Assembly (NCBI GenBank): GCA_029891385.1
Contig: CM057230.1
Location: forward strand, 18,365,372-18,429,371
Reading direction: 5' to 3'
DNA: 64,000 bases
DNA from: Erythroxylum novogranatense
Lineage: Eukaryota > Streptophyta > Magnoliopsida > Malpighiales > Erythroxylaceae
The translations under genes and the position numbers were made by a program. Shown piece by piece: positions 21,162-33,829 of this stretch (positions are counted from its first letter, which is position 1; each line of letters opens with the position of its first letter). The notes beneath the pieces were generated by a model. That model was given only the letters and a program-made list of their open reading frames with translations, did no database searches and was not told where the DNA came from.

Positions 21162-21372
21162 TGTGTAAATATGTGATTGGTAAAAGCATATTAGTTATAA
21201 ATGAAATTGTGAAATGCTCCACTTTAATGTGGATTGTCGGACTAAGATCTGATGTTATGAGAAAGTGATTGAATGTGATAAGTAATTGTGAGTGATGCAT
21301 TCTATTGCATGAATGCATAAAACAAAATAGTAATTGTGACCTGAGTAGCCACTGATCAGAGCTACAAGCTCA

Positions 21373-21862
21373 ACGTTCAATGAGCCCTACATGGGGCAGT
21401 TATCAATGAGCCCTATATGAGACAGTTATCAATGAGCCCTACATGGGACAGTTTAATGAACCCTTAAGGGACAGTTTAGGCACTCGGTCACAACAAAGTA
21501 ACAAATGAGAAGTGAGTCTCATGTGCATTGCATATGCATAATGAAAAATGTGATTTTTGATACAAAGTATGATTGATTGAATGTACTGAATGTGAAATAA
21601 TGTGATATGTTGAATGCAGGGCTACGGTCCGATGATAAGTGAATGTGATCGAATAAGTGCATGCAATGTAAGTGATGCACTCCATGGCATGAATGCATGA
21701 AATATGAAGGCGTTGTGACTTGAGTTGCCTGTATGAAGCGTTTCCACGTAGAGCTATGCTCCATGAGTATGTGATTCGACCAAGCCTACGGGCTGGTATT
21801 TTGATTCGACTAAGCCTACGGGCTGGTATTCTGATTCGACTAAGCCTACAGGCTAGTACTCT
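21373..21862. repeat. Two short tandem arrays in LTR B
   Basis: First array (about 21373-21475): about four units built on CAATGAGCCCTACATGGGGC, then AGTTAT, each containing an imperfect palindrome. Second array (about 21775-21862): three 30-bp units starting GATTCGACTAAGCCTACGGG. LTR A has the equivalent AGAGCTATGCTCTATGATTA pair at 5988-6045, so short palindromic tandem units at this position are a property of the LTR family. Confidence 0.8.
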
Positions 21863-22480
21863 GTATATGTGAAGAGGCTCTCAGTCACAACAATAAGAAC
21901 GAATATGAGTCTCATATAAGTGACATATGCATCATATGAATGTCTGAATGATTTGAATGTGAAATTTGAATTATGTATGACATATATGTATGTGTTATGT
22001 GACTGGGTGAGCCATCGAGGATGGTTACTCATTGAGTTCGCAAAACTCATCCAAAATTTGCAACTATTTTTCAAGATAAGAAGAATACAAGAATATCCTA
22101 TTAGGCCAACGTGAGTATACCTACAACATTCAAGTGAAGGATAGAGGTCGGGATCAGTTCGCGTCTGTATTACATGTCTATATTTTTGTATTAAATTGTT
22201 TATTCCGCAATTTCCGTATAAATTATATTTTGAAATGACTCAAGTGTTGTATTTGTGAAAGGGCCAAATGGCCATATGAGAATTTTGTAAATGGCCTTGT
22301 ATGATTGAAAAGAGGCTTATGTCTTATTTGATTATTTGACTTCCGTATGTGTGTCTATGAAAAAAAAAATAAATACCGAATTTTAATTGCTTGAGTGCGT
22401 AGCACACCACCCTCGTGGAGCGCAGTCTCGGATATCACCACCGATATCAGGTTCGGGTCTTGCGGGAATGGGGTGCTACA

Positions 22481-25399
22481 AGCAAAATTAATCTCAAAAC
22501 GGAGAAATCAAAACCAAGAAACTCATACTTATAAATCGACCAAGATTTAATCCACATAAATTAGCTAAAAGTTTCAACCCCAATCTTGAAGCTTCAAGAA
22601 AGCTCCTCAATCGTGATAAGATGATAACCACAAACATTAAAGTCAGCAAACATCGTAAGATACACCAAATAATAAGAGAGGATGAATGGGTTTTTGGGAT
22701 CTCCCCTTATGCCTTTTTGTGCCTCCCCTGATGTGCGTTCCTTCTACGTGGTGGGTGTGTTGCGTTTGGTGTGTCAGACTGGAGGTCAGCTTCCTCTCAT
22801 GCATTTCCGTATGGTGCCTTCACTCTCAGAGTCATTGTAAAAGTTCTCTGGGTCAGCTCCCTTGTGCGTCTTCTGACTGTGCTGGTGCCCTCTCGCGTGG
22901 TTCACGTGTACGTCTGTTGGAGCTGCCGCTTCCCCTGTAGGTTCACTCTCCTCGCGTGCATCCCTGATGGTGCGCCCCTGCGTGCCTCCAGCTAGTGTGT
23001 CTTTAATGCGTTATGTTGCCCCTGATGAGCTCTAGGCAATGGTGTGTTATTGCTTTGTGAGTAGCCTTCCTCAATTTGCCGAAAAACCTCCATTTAAAAC
23101 CTCTAAGCATTAAAATCTAACCCTCATGCGTTTCTGCCCTCCTTGTGTTGTTGTTTAATGCTGCTCCTTAGGATTGTTTCAACCCTCCTCTACTACGTCG
23201 TTTTACCTTGGAATCTCCATCCTTCATTTAATTGTTGTTGTGGTCCTTTTCAACTAAAATCAAGTGTATTTCTTACAAATTAAATAGGAACAACAATAAA
23301 TGTAGATTTTGGTAAACTAAACACTTTAGCAGGAAAAATATGTATAAAACCTAATGATTGTATGCAAAAACTAAGAGAAAATGCTACTCATTCTAATGAG
23401 AAAATGCATTCAACAAGCATTAATTCATAAACCAATATATGTATGCTAAAAACAAGCAAAAAAAAAAACATCAACCTTTAGATATCCATCTTATGTTTAA
23501 CCCTCAAGTCTTTATAAGTCACATTGATGACTTAAGAAGAATCCTCATCTTCTTTGGAAGATTCATTAGGATTATTCGTAGGTATAATTTCTTATGAAAT
23601 ACATTTATCCTTCATAATATACAGAAACTTCAACTAATTGTAGGGGATAAATTATCCTTTAATCTTAATTGTTGACTCAAGTCAATCTCAATTATCCATC
23701 CCTCTATATAAGGTAAGGTGCATGATGTGAAGGTGGTTCACTTAATCATTTTTTATAATTGTCGATAAAGAAAATACTACCTACCCTTTGTATGTCTATT
23801 TGCATTCTTCAGGAAGAAGTCATCGTTGGATTTATTTTTCAGCATACTTACTTGAGAAGCTGAAAAATTATGATTGTTAGCATAGATGTTAATAGTAGTT
23901 CAAATAATGAGACGAGAACCTCTCATTCTATTGAATATAGTGATGTAAGATCAATTGTCTCCAATTTTTGGAATAGTATCCTGTATTGGTCAAGTCCAGT
24001 GAGACCATATTACCCTAACCCATTTATTCAAATGACAAAGGCACTTTTAAGGTGTCGTATGAAGCTGAGCCAATCAAGTTTAAGAAAGTGTTTTGTTTAT
24101 ACATGTCTCGCTTGGTATCCATGCTTAAAGACTTCGATAATATCTTCAAAATGTGATTAAAGCCAAATGAACATAAAAGGATTGAGTTTTAAAAGATCAT
24201 GGAGAGATTCCACATCCTTGAGGAGATATGGTTATAAATTTTTTTTCCAACCTTATTGTTATAAGGTAGACCAATGAAGATGTTTTTTATTTATTTATCT
24301 TGTCAAAATTTTGCATACTCTTTCATCATGAACAACTTCCTAACAATGTTGTCATCTCATAATTGCTCCTACCTTGCTCAATATGTTTGAATTTCATGAT
24401 TCTTCACTGTTATCCCTTATTCTAGGCTTTTTAGGTCTTCTAGGCTTCTTATTGATCAAAGAAGTTAATATGAGCTACAATTTTATTTGTTCTTTGCTCA
24501 AATTTTTTCACATATTCTAAACTATGCTCAATACATTTTATATGATTGTTTTAATATATCTTGCTTTCTAAACTACTAACAATTTTGTTCTTAGTTGTAG
24601 GAATTCATTTATTGGCAGTATTTATTTTTCGAACGAGATTGAACAGAAGCTTTAGCAGGTATTTAAATAACATTCATTTCCTTATTTTTTGACAATGCCA
24701 ACAATGAATTTGCACACATTTTAATCAAATTTGTATCAGTTTCTATATTATTCATTGTAGCTCCATCATCATCTTCTTTCACGTACTTCAGGAAGATCCT
24801 TCTGTCTGCAATTGAGGTAAGTGAATTTGTTTTTTACTACATTTTTTAACTTGGTTTAATTTTGGTATTTGTTTGTGGTTTGAACTTCCTATGTGAACGT
24901 ATTACATGACTGATTTAATTTGACTTGCACGAATTGAAACTTGTTTGTGATATGAACTTCGGTTCATCAATGAATTAGTATAGGATAAGTTTGACTTATA
25001 TTATTGTTCCAATTACCTTAGTTATGTCAATTTGTTATTTCATTAATGTTCTCTGAAATGATTATGTTCTGTTTACTTTTCATGTGCGAATTTTTACATG
25101 ACTTTTAATATAGGTTAGATATCAAACTTTTAACATTAATTCTCTTCTAACATATATGATTACAAACATATATGTTCGATCTTCAGTTTACAAATATTTT
25201 ACATCTCAACCCATAAACCTTAACCCAAAACTTGTGAACAAGCTCTCATGTCGCTTATCAGTGAAAAATACTAGGAGCCTAGGAGTCAGAAGGAGAACAT
25301 GTTCTATTGATTCACAAATCTTACCTTTGATGTTTTGTAATCTTAAACATAAATGATGCTAACTATGAATTCACTGTTTTAAATTAATAGCTCTCCAAA
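22481..25399. other. Mixed spacer with a GC-rich island at about 22690-23040
   Basis: The 22690-23040 island is much richer in G+C than the surrounding DNA and contains loosely repeated CCCTGATGTGCG/CCCTGATGGTGCG phrases (22727, 22962). Its open frames have no domain I know. The rest is AT-rich. A plus-strand frame at 23870-24160 and one at 25156-25356 are unconvincing: no homology recognised and no supporting signals. An old transposon body is likely, since a CACTA transposase begins just downstream. Confidence 0.4.
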
Positions 25400-27130
25400 A
25401 ATGAGTTTTTGGGATAGATCTTGAATGTATAGATGATTAACACCTGATAGTTTCATTAATCTTGAATTTGTTGAGGGAGTTCAATCTTTTATTCATTATG
25501 TATGTTCTCAACCTGCATATATGGATGGACCAAAGATCAGATGTCGATGTAAAAAGTGCAATCACAAATATTTCCTTCCTATTGATGAAGTTAATGGGCA
25601 TTAGTTGAGAAAAGGGTTTGTCTCCAATTATTTTAAGTGGACACGACATGGGGAATCGTTGATTTGTAACCACTCAAGGGGTAATCAACCACAATCATCT
25701 GTCAACTTAAATGAGTTTGAAGGAGGGATTGGATTTAGAACAAATAATGGGTATGGAACTAAAAATCTGTACATATAAATAGTTTATGATGCAGCCGGTT
25801 ATGCCTTTGAGGAAAATAGGGAAAATCTTGAAGAAGAGCCTAACCCACATGCAAAAATAGTTTTTGAATTACTACAGTCAGTTGAACAAGAATTATGGCC
25901 AAATTGTGACACAATGACCTAATTGTTTTCAATTTCTCGAATATTGAGCACAAAGTCTGAAGGGTATATTTTAGACCGTAGTTTTGATAAAATTCTTGAA
26001 TGGTACAATGAATCATTGCTTCCTGATCATACAATAGTTTATAGTTTATACCATATGAAGAAACTTATTAGGGGTCTTAGCTTGCCTATTGAAAAGATTG
26101 ATTGTTGCAAATTGGGATGTATGTTGTATTAGAGAGATGATGTGGATTTACAATAGTACAAATTTTGTGATCAATCTATATTCAAGCTAAGAAAGTGTTC
26201 TATGAAACAAAAATTAGTACCCTGGAAGCAGATGTATTATTTTCCACTAACTTTGAGACTTTAAAGACTATATGCTTCTAATGTTACTGCATCTCACATG
26301 AGATGACATGATGAACACGAACAGGAAGATGGAATAATGAGTCATCCATTAGATGCACTGGCATGGAAACATTTCAATGACGCCCATCTTGACTTTGCAA
26401 TTGAAAGTCGAAATGTCTGGTTGAGATTGTCAACGGATAGATTTCAATCTTTTGGTCAATCCGTCCAGCAATATTCATCATAGTCAATCATAATTACTCC
26501 TTATAATTTGCCTCCATGAATGTGTATGAAAGATGCATATATACTCTTGACAATGATTGTACCAAGGCCTATAACTCTGAAGCATAAAATTGATATTTTC
26601 TTACAACAATTGATATTTGAATTGCAACATTTTTGAAAATATGGTGTTCAGACATATGATGTGTCTCTGAAATAGAATTTTGTGTTGAGAGTAGCTTTGA
26701 TATAGACCATTAGTAATTTTTCGGCATATGTCATGTTGTCTAGATCGAGCACAGTTGAAAAATTGGCATATCCTTATTACGACAATGATTTTGATGCGTT
26801 TTATCTTCCAAACATAGGCAAAATATGTTGGTTTGACAATCAAAGGAAATTTATTCTTCTAGATCATCTATTTAGATGCAATAAACAAAAGTTTATTAAG
26901 AATAGGCTGGTAAGAATACCTCCTCCCCTCACAAAGCTAGTGAAAATATTTTACAGGAGGTTGAGGAATTAGGCTTGTTAAAAGTTACAGAATGTAAAGT
27001 TGAAGAATTAAATACAACTATTAATAAAAACTTTGGTCGGAGAAAACCAAGCATCTTTTAAGATTTTCCATATTGGAAAAATAATTTGATACATCATAAT
27101 CTAGATGTGATGCCATATTGGAGTACAATC
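25400..27130 (+). pseudogene. CACTA (En/Spm) transposase pseudogene
   Basis: Read across frames, it follows the plant CACTA TnpD order. The transposase-associated N-terminal domain (about 25435-25680) has YMDGPKIRCRCKKCNH, GFVSNYFKWTRHGES. A link region has AKIVFELLQSVEQELWPNCD. The Transposase_21 domain follows: about 26340-26470 HPLDALAWKHFNDAHLDFAI then ESRNVWLRLSTDRF, about 26495 ITPYNLPP then MCMKDAYIL, 26716-26900 LSRSSTVEKLAYPYYDN and NIGKICWFDNQRKFIL, and about 27040-27120 ending with DVMPYW. More than ten stops and frame changes show it is long dead. Element ends were not found; the right side is interrupted by the Athila insertion at 27891. Confidence 0.82.
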
Positions 27131-27885
27131 ATTTTCTGTTGGAATTTTCTGTCGATAAACTACTGACTTTTCAGTAGTGGTTGGTTAGGCAATATCTAAA
27201 ATACTGATTTAGGATAAAGAAGACTCTTGTTGTTCTTTAAATAAATTGATAACCAAAAATATATATTACTCAATTTAGGGATATATTTAATACAAGATTT
27301 AAGGTATCCAAAGATGATATCAATTAGTAATTGCAATTTTTCACTTCATAGTATATGCTAGAAGCGGTTTTGAGCTAGTGCAAGAAGGCACTTTGCTTAG
27401 GGCCTCACCTGGGGCCATGATCATGATGGGCCCATTAATTATAAGCTAGTTTATAATATATGAGCCTTCCACTAAGTCATGAAGCGGCCATGGTAAAAGC
27501 TATGTTTTTAAAAAGATTGAAAGGAATTTATTTTATGAGGAAACATTAATTTCAATTTAGTAAAAAGATAGTTTGATCTTTCAACATACATATAAAAACT
27601 TCTTTTGAGAGGTAAAATAGCGGTGGAAACGAGCATTTTGAAATGAAATTGGTCTTGTTAAATGTCAAGATTCAAAATTTTTCCTCATTGAAATTTGGTA
27701 AGAGAAAGTCATAAATTCAAGAATTTGACCTTCACCTTGCCTTGATCAATACCATTACCATCTAGTTAAGAAGCACATCTCATTCGTTTCTCTCAAGTCT
27801 CAGCTTTTATTTTTTATTTGAATTTTTAATTTTCTTAGTAGCTCTTTTAATATAAAGACTGGGTGAAAGAATGAAGTTTGATTAT
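27131..27885. other. Spacer between CACTA pseudogene and Athila element
   Basis: This is non-coding. The phrase CTTAGGGCCTCACCTGGGGC at about 27397 and its surroundings find a loose echo at 39465-39545 (AGGCCCAACTGGC), on the other side of the Athila element. The two sides may therefore belong to one older repeat. Confidence 0.4.
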
Positions 27886-27890
27886 GAGTA

Positions 27891-29336
27891 TGTTAAGTCA
27901 ATTATAATGCATATTTGTTGGATTTAATTGTGGTTGATTTGTGGAAATTGTGTTCATAAATTGATAAAATTAATTGTTGAATGTTCACAGGTGGTTTTCA
28001 ATACCAAAAGGATGAAAAAGGATCAAAAAGAGGAAAAATATGGAAAGAAGTTCGAAAATCCCCAATCTGGACGAAATTCAAAGATTAGGCGTGGGCACGT
28101 CTAAGGTCAAGAATTTTAAATCTGCAGAGTTTCCAAAAGATTGTATCCCAGTAGAACAAAAGTGTCAAAGATTCTGTGGGGTCCCTTTTTAAGAAGTGTT
28201 TCGCTGAAATTTAAAGAGGATTTAATTGGATGGAATAAAAACAAGATCATGAGGAGATTTTAAAGGAGGGCTGACGTGGAGGCAAAAGTAGGCTGGGTTT
28301 TGAGACAGCAGAAGGAATCGGGAAGGCTCTCCTGGAGTTTTACGCAGCAGCACATTCTTCTTCAGTTTTTCCATATTTTTTAGAGAGGCTATCGGATATC
28401 ACTTTATTTCTTTAGTTTTTCATAGTTAATTTCTGGGCAATTTTCAAGTAGTCATCGCATGGATTTAGGGGCTTTTAGCTGATTAAATTTTCTGGTTCTT
28501 CTTGTCTTTAATTTTCTGCAGTATTCCTTCTTTCATTAACGTTACTTTTACTAAAAACTAGTTATGGAGATTGTCTCTTTATTTATTTCTTTTGTTTTCA
28601 ATTCAAGTATGAGTAACTAATTTTCTTGTCTTGGTTGAGGGATCCGTGGTCCATGCTATTGAGGTGAGATGTTCGGAATTTTCTTCATATTTATTAACGA
28701 TCACTGGGTAATTTCAGATTAATCTTTTTAATTGGATTCGTTAGTTCCTAGGTGCGCAACTAGGGTTAATGAATTTAGTCGCTAGGTTAACAAAATCGAC
28801 GCTCAATTTTGGTAATCACAAGTAGTAATTAGGATTAACCCTCACGTTAGAGTCGGAAAATCCTAAGAAATTACCCACTTGATTGATTTCATGTCATACA
28901 TGTTATCACTTGTCATTAGATCTTAATGCTATTAGCAATTAATCTATGATCGTATCTAGATTGTTGTTTAATAAGGTTGCTAGGATACATGTTTCTAGTC
29001 ACATAATTGATAGAAAATTCTCTCAATGAATGTTCGTTAATAATTATAATTTTGTCGAGGATCCAAAATAGCATGGTAACATCGGTGACCGAAATCAAGG
29101 TATTTTCCTATCAATTTTCAGTCTTGATTATTACTTTAATTTGCAATTTTCCTTTCTCGATTTTTATTCTTCTTTCAGTAAGTAACAAACCCCTTTTATT
29201 ATTTGTGTCGTTTGAATTCGTGATTTTCATAATCGTAAAATTCCTCGTGGGAACGATATCCGCTTGCCGCTACTACATTAAGTTGTTTTAACGGAAGTGA
29301 AATTTTTATATTTGGTTGCAAGCGACAGCATCACCA
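27891..29336 (+). repeat. 5' LTR of the Athila-type element
   Basis: The 1446-bp LTR starts TGTTAAGTCAATTATAAT and ends GACAGCATCACCA. It differs from the 3' LTR mainly by one-base indels in homopolymers (for example GATGAAAAAGG here versus GATGAAAAGG) and a few substitutions. Confidence 0.95.
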
Positions 29337-29341
29337 AATTT

Positions 29342-29359
29342 TGGCGCCGTTGTCGGGGA
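29342..29359 (+). promoter_or_regulatory. Primer-binding site complementary to tRNA-Asp
   Basis: TGGCGCCGTTGTCGGGGA lies 5 bp after the 5' LTR. It is the complement of the 3' end of plant tRNA-Asp(GUC), ending CCCCGGCAACGGCGCCA, with one mismatch. tRNA-Asp priming is known for Athila-type elements. Confidence 0.85.
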
Positions 29360-29373
29360 ATTTTTGACGGTTT

Positions 29374-30990
29374 ATGTACGTTACGCGTTCAAACCAATCA
29401 GATAATTTACAGTACAATCCTGAGATCGAGAAGACAGCGAAAAGACTGCGGAAACAAACCAAACAACACAAAGAGACGCAAAAGATGGACAGGATAGCTG
29501 CCAATCTCACTCTTCGTGAATTAGCCGCGCCGACTGACGCGCAACAACCCCACTGCATCAATTTTCCGAATTTAGGTGATAATAATACTTTTGAATTAAA
29601 ATCTGGACTGATTCATTTATTGCCTATTTTCAGGGGTTTACCGGGAGAAGATCCATACAAGCATTTAAAGGAGTTTGATGTAGTTTGCATGGGCATGAAA
29701 CCGACCAATGTGACGGAAGAACAGATCAAGTTGAGAGCTTTTCCGTTTTCCCTTAAAGATGATGCGCAGGATTGGCTTTATTATTCAGCTGGAGAAAACG
29801 TGCAGACGTGGGCCGAGATGAAGAGACTCTTCTTCGAGAAGTATTTTCCAAAGATCGAGAGCCGCCAATATTCGGAAGGAGATTTGTGGAATTCGCCAAC
29901 ATCTGGAGAAACACTTTACTTAATATTGGGAAAGATTTAAAAATTATCGCATGAGTTGTCCGATCATCAAATAATCGAACAATTGTTAATTCAGTATTTT
30001 ATGAAGGACTTTTACTTTCTCGACAGAGCATGATTGACGCGCCGCCAATGTGGTGCCTTAGTTGACAAAACACCCAAGAGCGAGAGAATTGATAGCAAAC
30101 ATGGCCTCCAATACGCAACGCTCGAATCCTGAACAATTAAATGGGTCAAAGGCGTGAATGAAGTTATTGCGACGTCGGTAGAGAAGAGATTGGATGACCT
30201 CACTTCTTTAGTGCGACAGTTAGCGGTTTCAAGAAAAGAAGAAGCTAAGGTATGTGGAATTTGCTCAATGGTTGGACATCCTACTGATTCATGTCCAATT
30301 TTGCAGGAAGACAATGCTGAACAGGTGAATGCCGTGGGTGGATTCAATGGACCAAATCAAAGGAAGTATGACCCATTCTCCAACACTTATAATCCGGATG
30401 GCTTAATCATCCGAACTTCCGATATGGGAATCCTCAAGGACAACAAGCATCCACGAATTTTCAGCCATATAGACCACCATTTGTGCAGCGCCAAAATCCA
30501 AATACGTCAACTTCAAGGTAAGTCTTCTTTAAGAGGCATTACAAACTTTAACCACGAATACTTTGGCATTTCAGCGGTCTACTAAGCGAGCATTGAACTT
30601 GGAAAATCAACAAAGAAATTTTGACAATCAATTGGGTCAAATTGCAGCAGCGGTAAACCGACTAGAATCGCGGAACTCCGTAATTTTCCAGACAACCAGA
30701 GGTAAATCCTAGACAGAGTGCAAAGGCAATCACGTTATGCGGTAAAGAAGCTGCGGAATCAATTCAAGGCTTCAACACGAGAAATAGAGGAAGAAATCAC
30801 ACATACCGAAGAGAAGCAAAAGTCGTGATTAACAAGGTGCTTCCACCTCCTTTTCCAGTCGATTAGCAAAGGCGAAGAAGGAAGAACAAGAAAAGGAAAT
30901 TTTGGATACTTTCCGAAGGTTCGGTAAATATTCCTCTTCGATGCAATTAAACAAATTCGCGTTATGCTAAATTTCTAAGGAGCTTTACGC
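29374..30990 (+). pseudogene. Athila-type gag, frameshifted
   Basis: It starts at the ATG at 29374, 15 bp after the primer site. The first 180 residues are open and contain the retrotransposon Gag fold region: FRGLPGEDPYKHLKEFD, LRAFPFSLKDDAQDWLYY, and TWAEMKRLFFEKYFP. Near 29880 the frame shifts (29772-29954 continues it). After stops at about 29940-30150 the reading resumes at 30154-30585 with a CCHC knuckle, VCGICSMVGHPTDSCPI (C-x2-C-x4-H-x4-C). The region to about 30990 is too broken to read. Gag forms the particle and binds RNA. This copy could give only an N-terminal fragment. Confidence 0.85.
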
Positions 30991-31049
30991 CCAAGAGGAA
31001 ATTAAAATCCAATGAGAAAGTTCAGTTAGGCGAAAACGTTTCAGCCATC

Positions 31050-31769
31050 TTGCAAAAGAAAAAGCTTCCACCGAAATGCCAAGATCCAGGTATGTTTACT
31101 ATCCCGTGTCAAATTGGTAATCTACGAATTGAAAGAGCTATGTTAGATTTAGGTGCGCCCATTAATGTCATGCCATATGATGTTTATAAATCTTTGAATG
31201 TTGGACCTCTTAAAGAAACTAATGTGGTAATTTAATTAAATGATCGATCAAATGCTTACCCGAAAGGTGTGTTAGAGGATATATTGGTTCAAGTGGGAAA
31301 CATGCTTTTTCCAGCTGATTTTTATATTTTGCAGATGGGCACAGATGATTCATCATCTTCTACTCCGATTTTATTCGGAAGGCCGTTTTTGAAAACGACC
31401 AGAACTAAAATCGATGTTCACGATGGGTCGTTAACTATGGAATTTGATGGTGACTTAATTAAATTTAATATCTATAATACCATGAAAATTCCAGATGATG
31501 AGCAATCTGTTGTCTATGTAGATTTTGTTGACACATGGATGCAGGAACATTGGAGTTTGGACATCACAGATGAAGAGGATTTAGTGGAAATTGCGTCAAT
31601 TGATCAAGGATATCCAGTGAATGCGTCAAAGGGAAGAGACCAGCAGATAGCGTTATGGTCACACAAGGAGGACGAATCAACATTGATTGGTGAAGTTAAG
31701 GAGCAATTCACGTCATCAAGACAAAGGCACAAGGATTTGGTAGAGTATGGGAGTGAGGAACTGCGTTAA
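31050..31769 (+). pseudogene. Athila-type aspartic protease region
   Basis: The reading opens with KKLPPKCQDPGMFTIPCQIG and the active-site line RAMLDLGAPINVMPY, where the expected DLGA(S) triad is kept as D-L-G. A single in-frame TAA at 31233-31235 splits it. The same frame continues to 31769 with ILFGRPFLKTTRTKIDVHDG and GSLTMEFDGD, the second half of the retropepsin fold, and a variable acidic linker. It would process the Gag-Pol polyprotein. Confidence 0.82.
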
Positions 31770-31851
31770 TGAAGGAAACCACCAGCAGATTCGTGTTGCT
31801 CACCAAGAGAAGGGAAAATTACGCCATTTGGTGACTTAAAGGAAAACAAAA

Positions 31852-33826
31852 TTGGCGCGACAACACCGTCCAGCCAAGGAAGAATTCACGTTATTCAGAG
31901 AAACCAAGGCAAAAACGCTACAGTGTGAGGAAGGTGCTGATTTGGTGTTGTTTAATAATCAAGAGGAAGAGTTTACATGTGCAGTGGAGATAGCCAACCC
32001 ATTTGTCCATCAACTCACGTCCATAGAAGCTTCAAGAGAGGAGGACAAATTGCTGCCATCATTGCTCAAACCACCAACCTTGGAATTGAAAAGCTTGCCC
32101 AATCACCTTAAATGTCTTTTTAGGTGAGAAAGATACATTGCCTTTAATTATTTCTAACCAACTTTCTGATGTGCAGGAAAATCAACTTATTAATGTTTTG
32201 AAGGCGCACAAAGAAGCTTTTGGATGGACAATCGCCAATTTGAAAGGAATCACCCCACTATATGCATGCAATCAATTTTGATGGAGGATGAGGCGAAGAG
32301 GTGCGGCAACCACAGCGTCGACTTAACCCGCCCATGATGGAAGTGGTAAAGAGAGAGATTTCGAAACTTCTTGATGCAGCATCATTTATCCGATTCGGAT
32401 AGTAAGTGGTAAGTCCGGTACAAGTCGTACTAAAGAAAACTGGTGTTACGGTCATGGAAAACAAGAATGGTGAGTTAATTCCAACCCGTGTTCAAAATGG
32501 TTGGCGAGTATGCATAGATTATAGGAGGCTTAATTCAGCCATTAGAAAAGATCACTTTCCGCTTCCTTTTATTGATCGATGCTTGAAAGATTTAGGAAAA
32601 TCTCACTATTGTTGTTTAGATGGGTATTCAGATATCATCAGTTTTGGTGGCACCACAGATCGGAAAAGACGACCTTCACATGTCCATTCGGTACCTTCGC
32701 CACCGACGAATGCCATTTGATTTGCAACGCACAAATGACATTCCAACGGTGTATGGTAAGTATTTTCTCCAATTTAGTGGAAAATTGCATGGAAATTTTT
32801 ATGGACGATTTCACGGTTTATGGAGAGTCTTTTGAAGCATGCATCATTAACCTTGAAAAAGTGCTTAAACGTTGCATTGAAACTAATTTGGTTTTAAATT
32901 ACGAGAAGTGTCACTTTATGGTTAATGAAGGCATTATTTTGGGTCATACTGTTTCGTCCAAAGGAATTGAAGTCGATAAGGCCAAGATAGATGTTATTCA
33001 ATCTTTATCTTACCCCGCGAATGTGCGGGAAGTTCGTTCTTTTCTTGGTCATGCAGGATTTTATCAGCGATTTATCAAAGACTTCTCCAAGATTGCGCAG
33101 CCCATGTGCCAATTGCTCCAAAAAGATGTGAAATTTAATTTTGATGAACAATGCCGAAATGCGTTCAACGAGCTAAAGGAGCGTCTCACTACCGCACCGA
33201 TTATTCAGCCACCACGTTGGGACATTCCTTTCGAGTTGATGTGCGACGCGTCAGATTATGCAGTAGGCGTGGTGTTGGGACAAAAAGTGGATAAGGTACC
33301 TCATGTCATTTATTATGCTTCTATGACACTTAATGATGCGCAGAAAAATTATTCCACAACGGAGAAGGAGTTTCTAGCAGTCGTCTTTGGCTTGGAGAAG
33401 TTTCGGTCTTATTTGTTGGGGACCAAGGTGATTATTTATTCTGATCATGCCGCGCTAAGGTACTTAGTGAACAAGAAAGAAGCCAAGCCCAGATTGATTC
33501 ACTGGATCTTATTGATTCAAGAATTTGATGTGGAAATTCGCGACAAGAAAGGAGCTGAGAATTTGGTGGCCGACCACTTAAGCCGAATCACATCTACTAC
33601 TACATCTGATGTTCTTCACGACAAATTTCCAGATGAGAGCCTTTTCGCAATTCAACAGGTAACCCCTTGGTATGCAGACATAGTAAATTTTTTAGTTACC
33701 AAGTCGTTACCTAATGATTTGTCTAGAGCTGAAAAAGATAAAATTAAGCGCGAGGCTAAATATTATGTCAGGATGAGCCTTACTGTGGAAATTTCGGTTG
33801 ATCAAATTGTTAGGCGATCGTCATGA
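31852..33826 (+). pseudogene. Athila-type reverse transcriptase and RNase H, with frameshifts
   Basis: The linker (31852-32130) leads to degenerate start-of-RT words near 32220-32400 (WTIANLKGI). The frame at 32406-32640 has VQNGWRVCIDYRRLN and DHFPLPFID. After a frameshift near 32640 the frame 32579-33826 carries [18 protein letters not shown] with the FMDD catalytic motif, [20 protein letters not shown], and [19 protein letters not shown]. RNase H follows (about 33220-33590) with [32 protein letters not shown], and [11 protein letters not shown]. The finger subdomain between DYRRLN and TFQRCM is scrambled by indels. The enzyme copies element RNA into DNA; here it is inactive. Confidence 0.9.
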
Positions 33827-33829
33827 TGA

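Larger units (their letters stand above)
19330..22480 (+). mobile_element. LTR B: gypsy-type LTR with internal duplications (left edge uncertain)
   Basis: The right end reads GGGAATGGGGTGCTACA (to 22480), close to the end of LTR A. The opening part shares GTCTTCATGAAAGTTTTAGA with 46682-46702. Near 19710 it has CTTACTGAACATACTTCAGT and GAGACATGGAGCTACAAATG, parallel to LTR A and the 46-60 kb LTRs. Near the end, GGATCAGTTCGCGTCTGTAT parallels LTR A. No partner LTR, primer-binding site or target duplication was found, so it is probably a truncated solo LTR. Confidence 0.7.

Noticed and set aside
23870..24160. 96-codon plus-strand frame with no other overlap
   Set aside because: I looked for transposase, RT and host-gene motifs and found none. 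It is left as unsupported.
29007..29291. 94-codon hydrophobic frame in the Athila 5' LTR
   Set aside because: It lies wholly inside the LTR, and the equivalent frame is not kept in the 3' LTR because of one-base indels.
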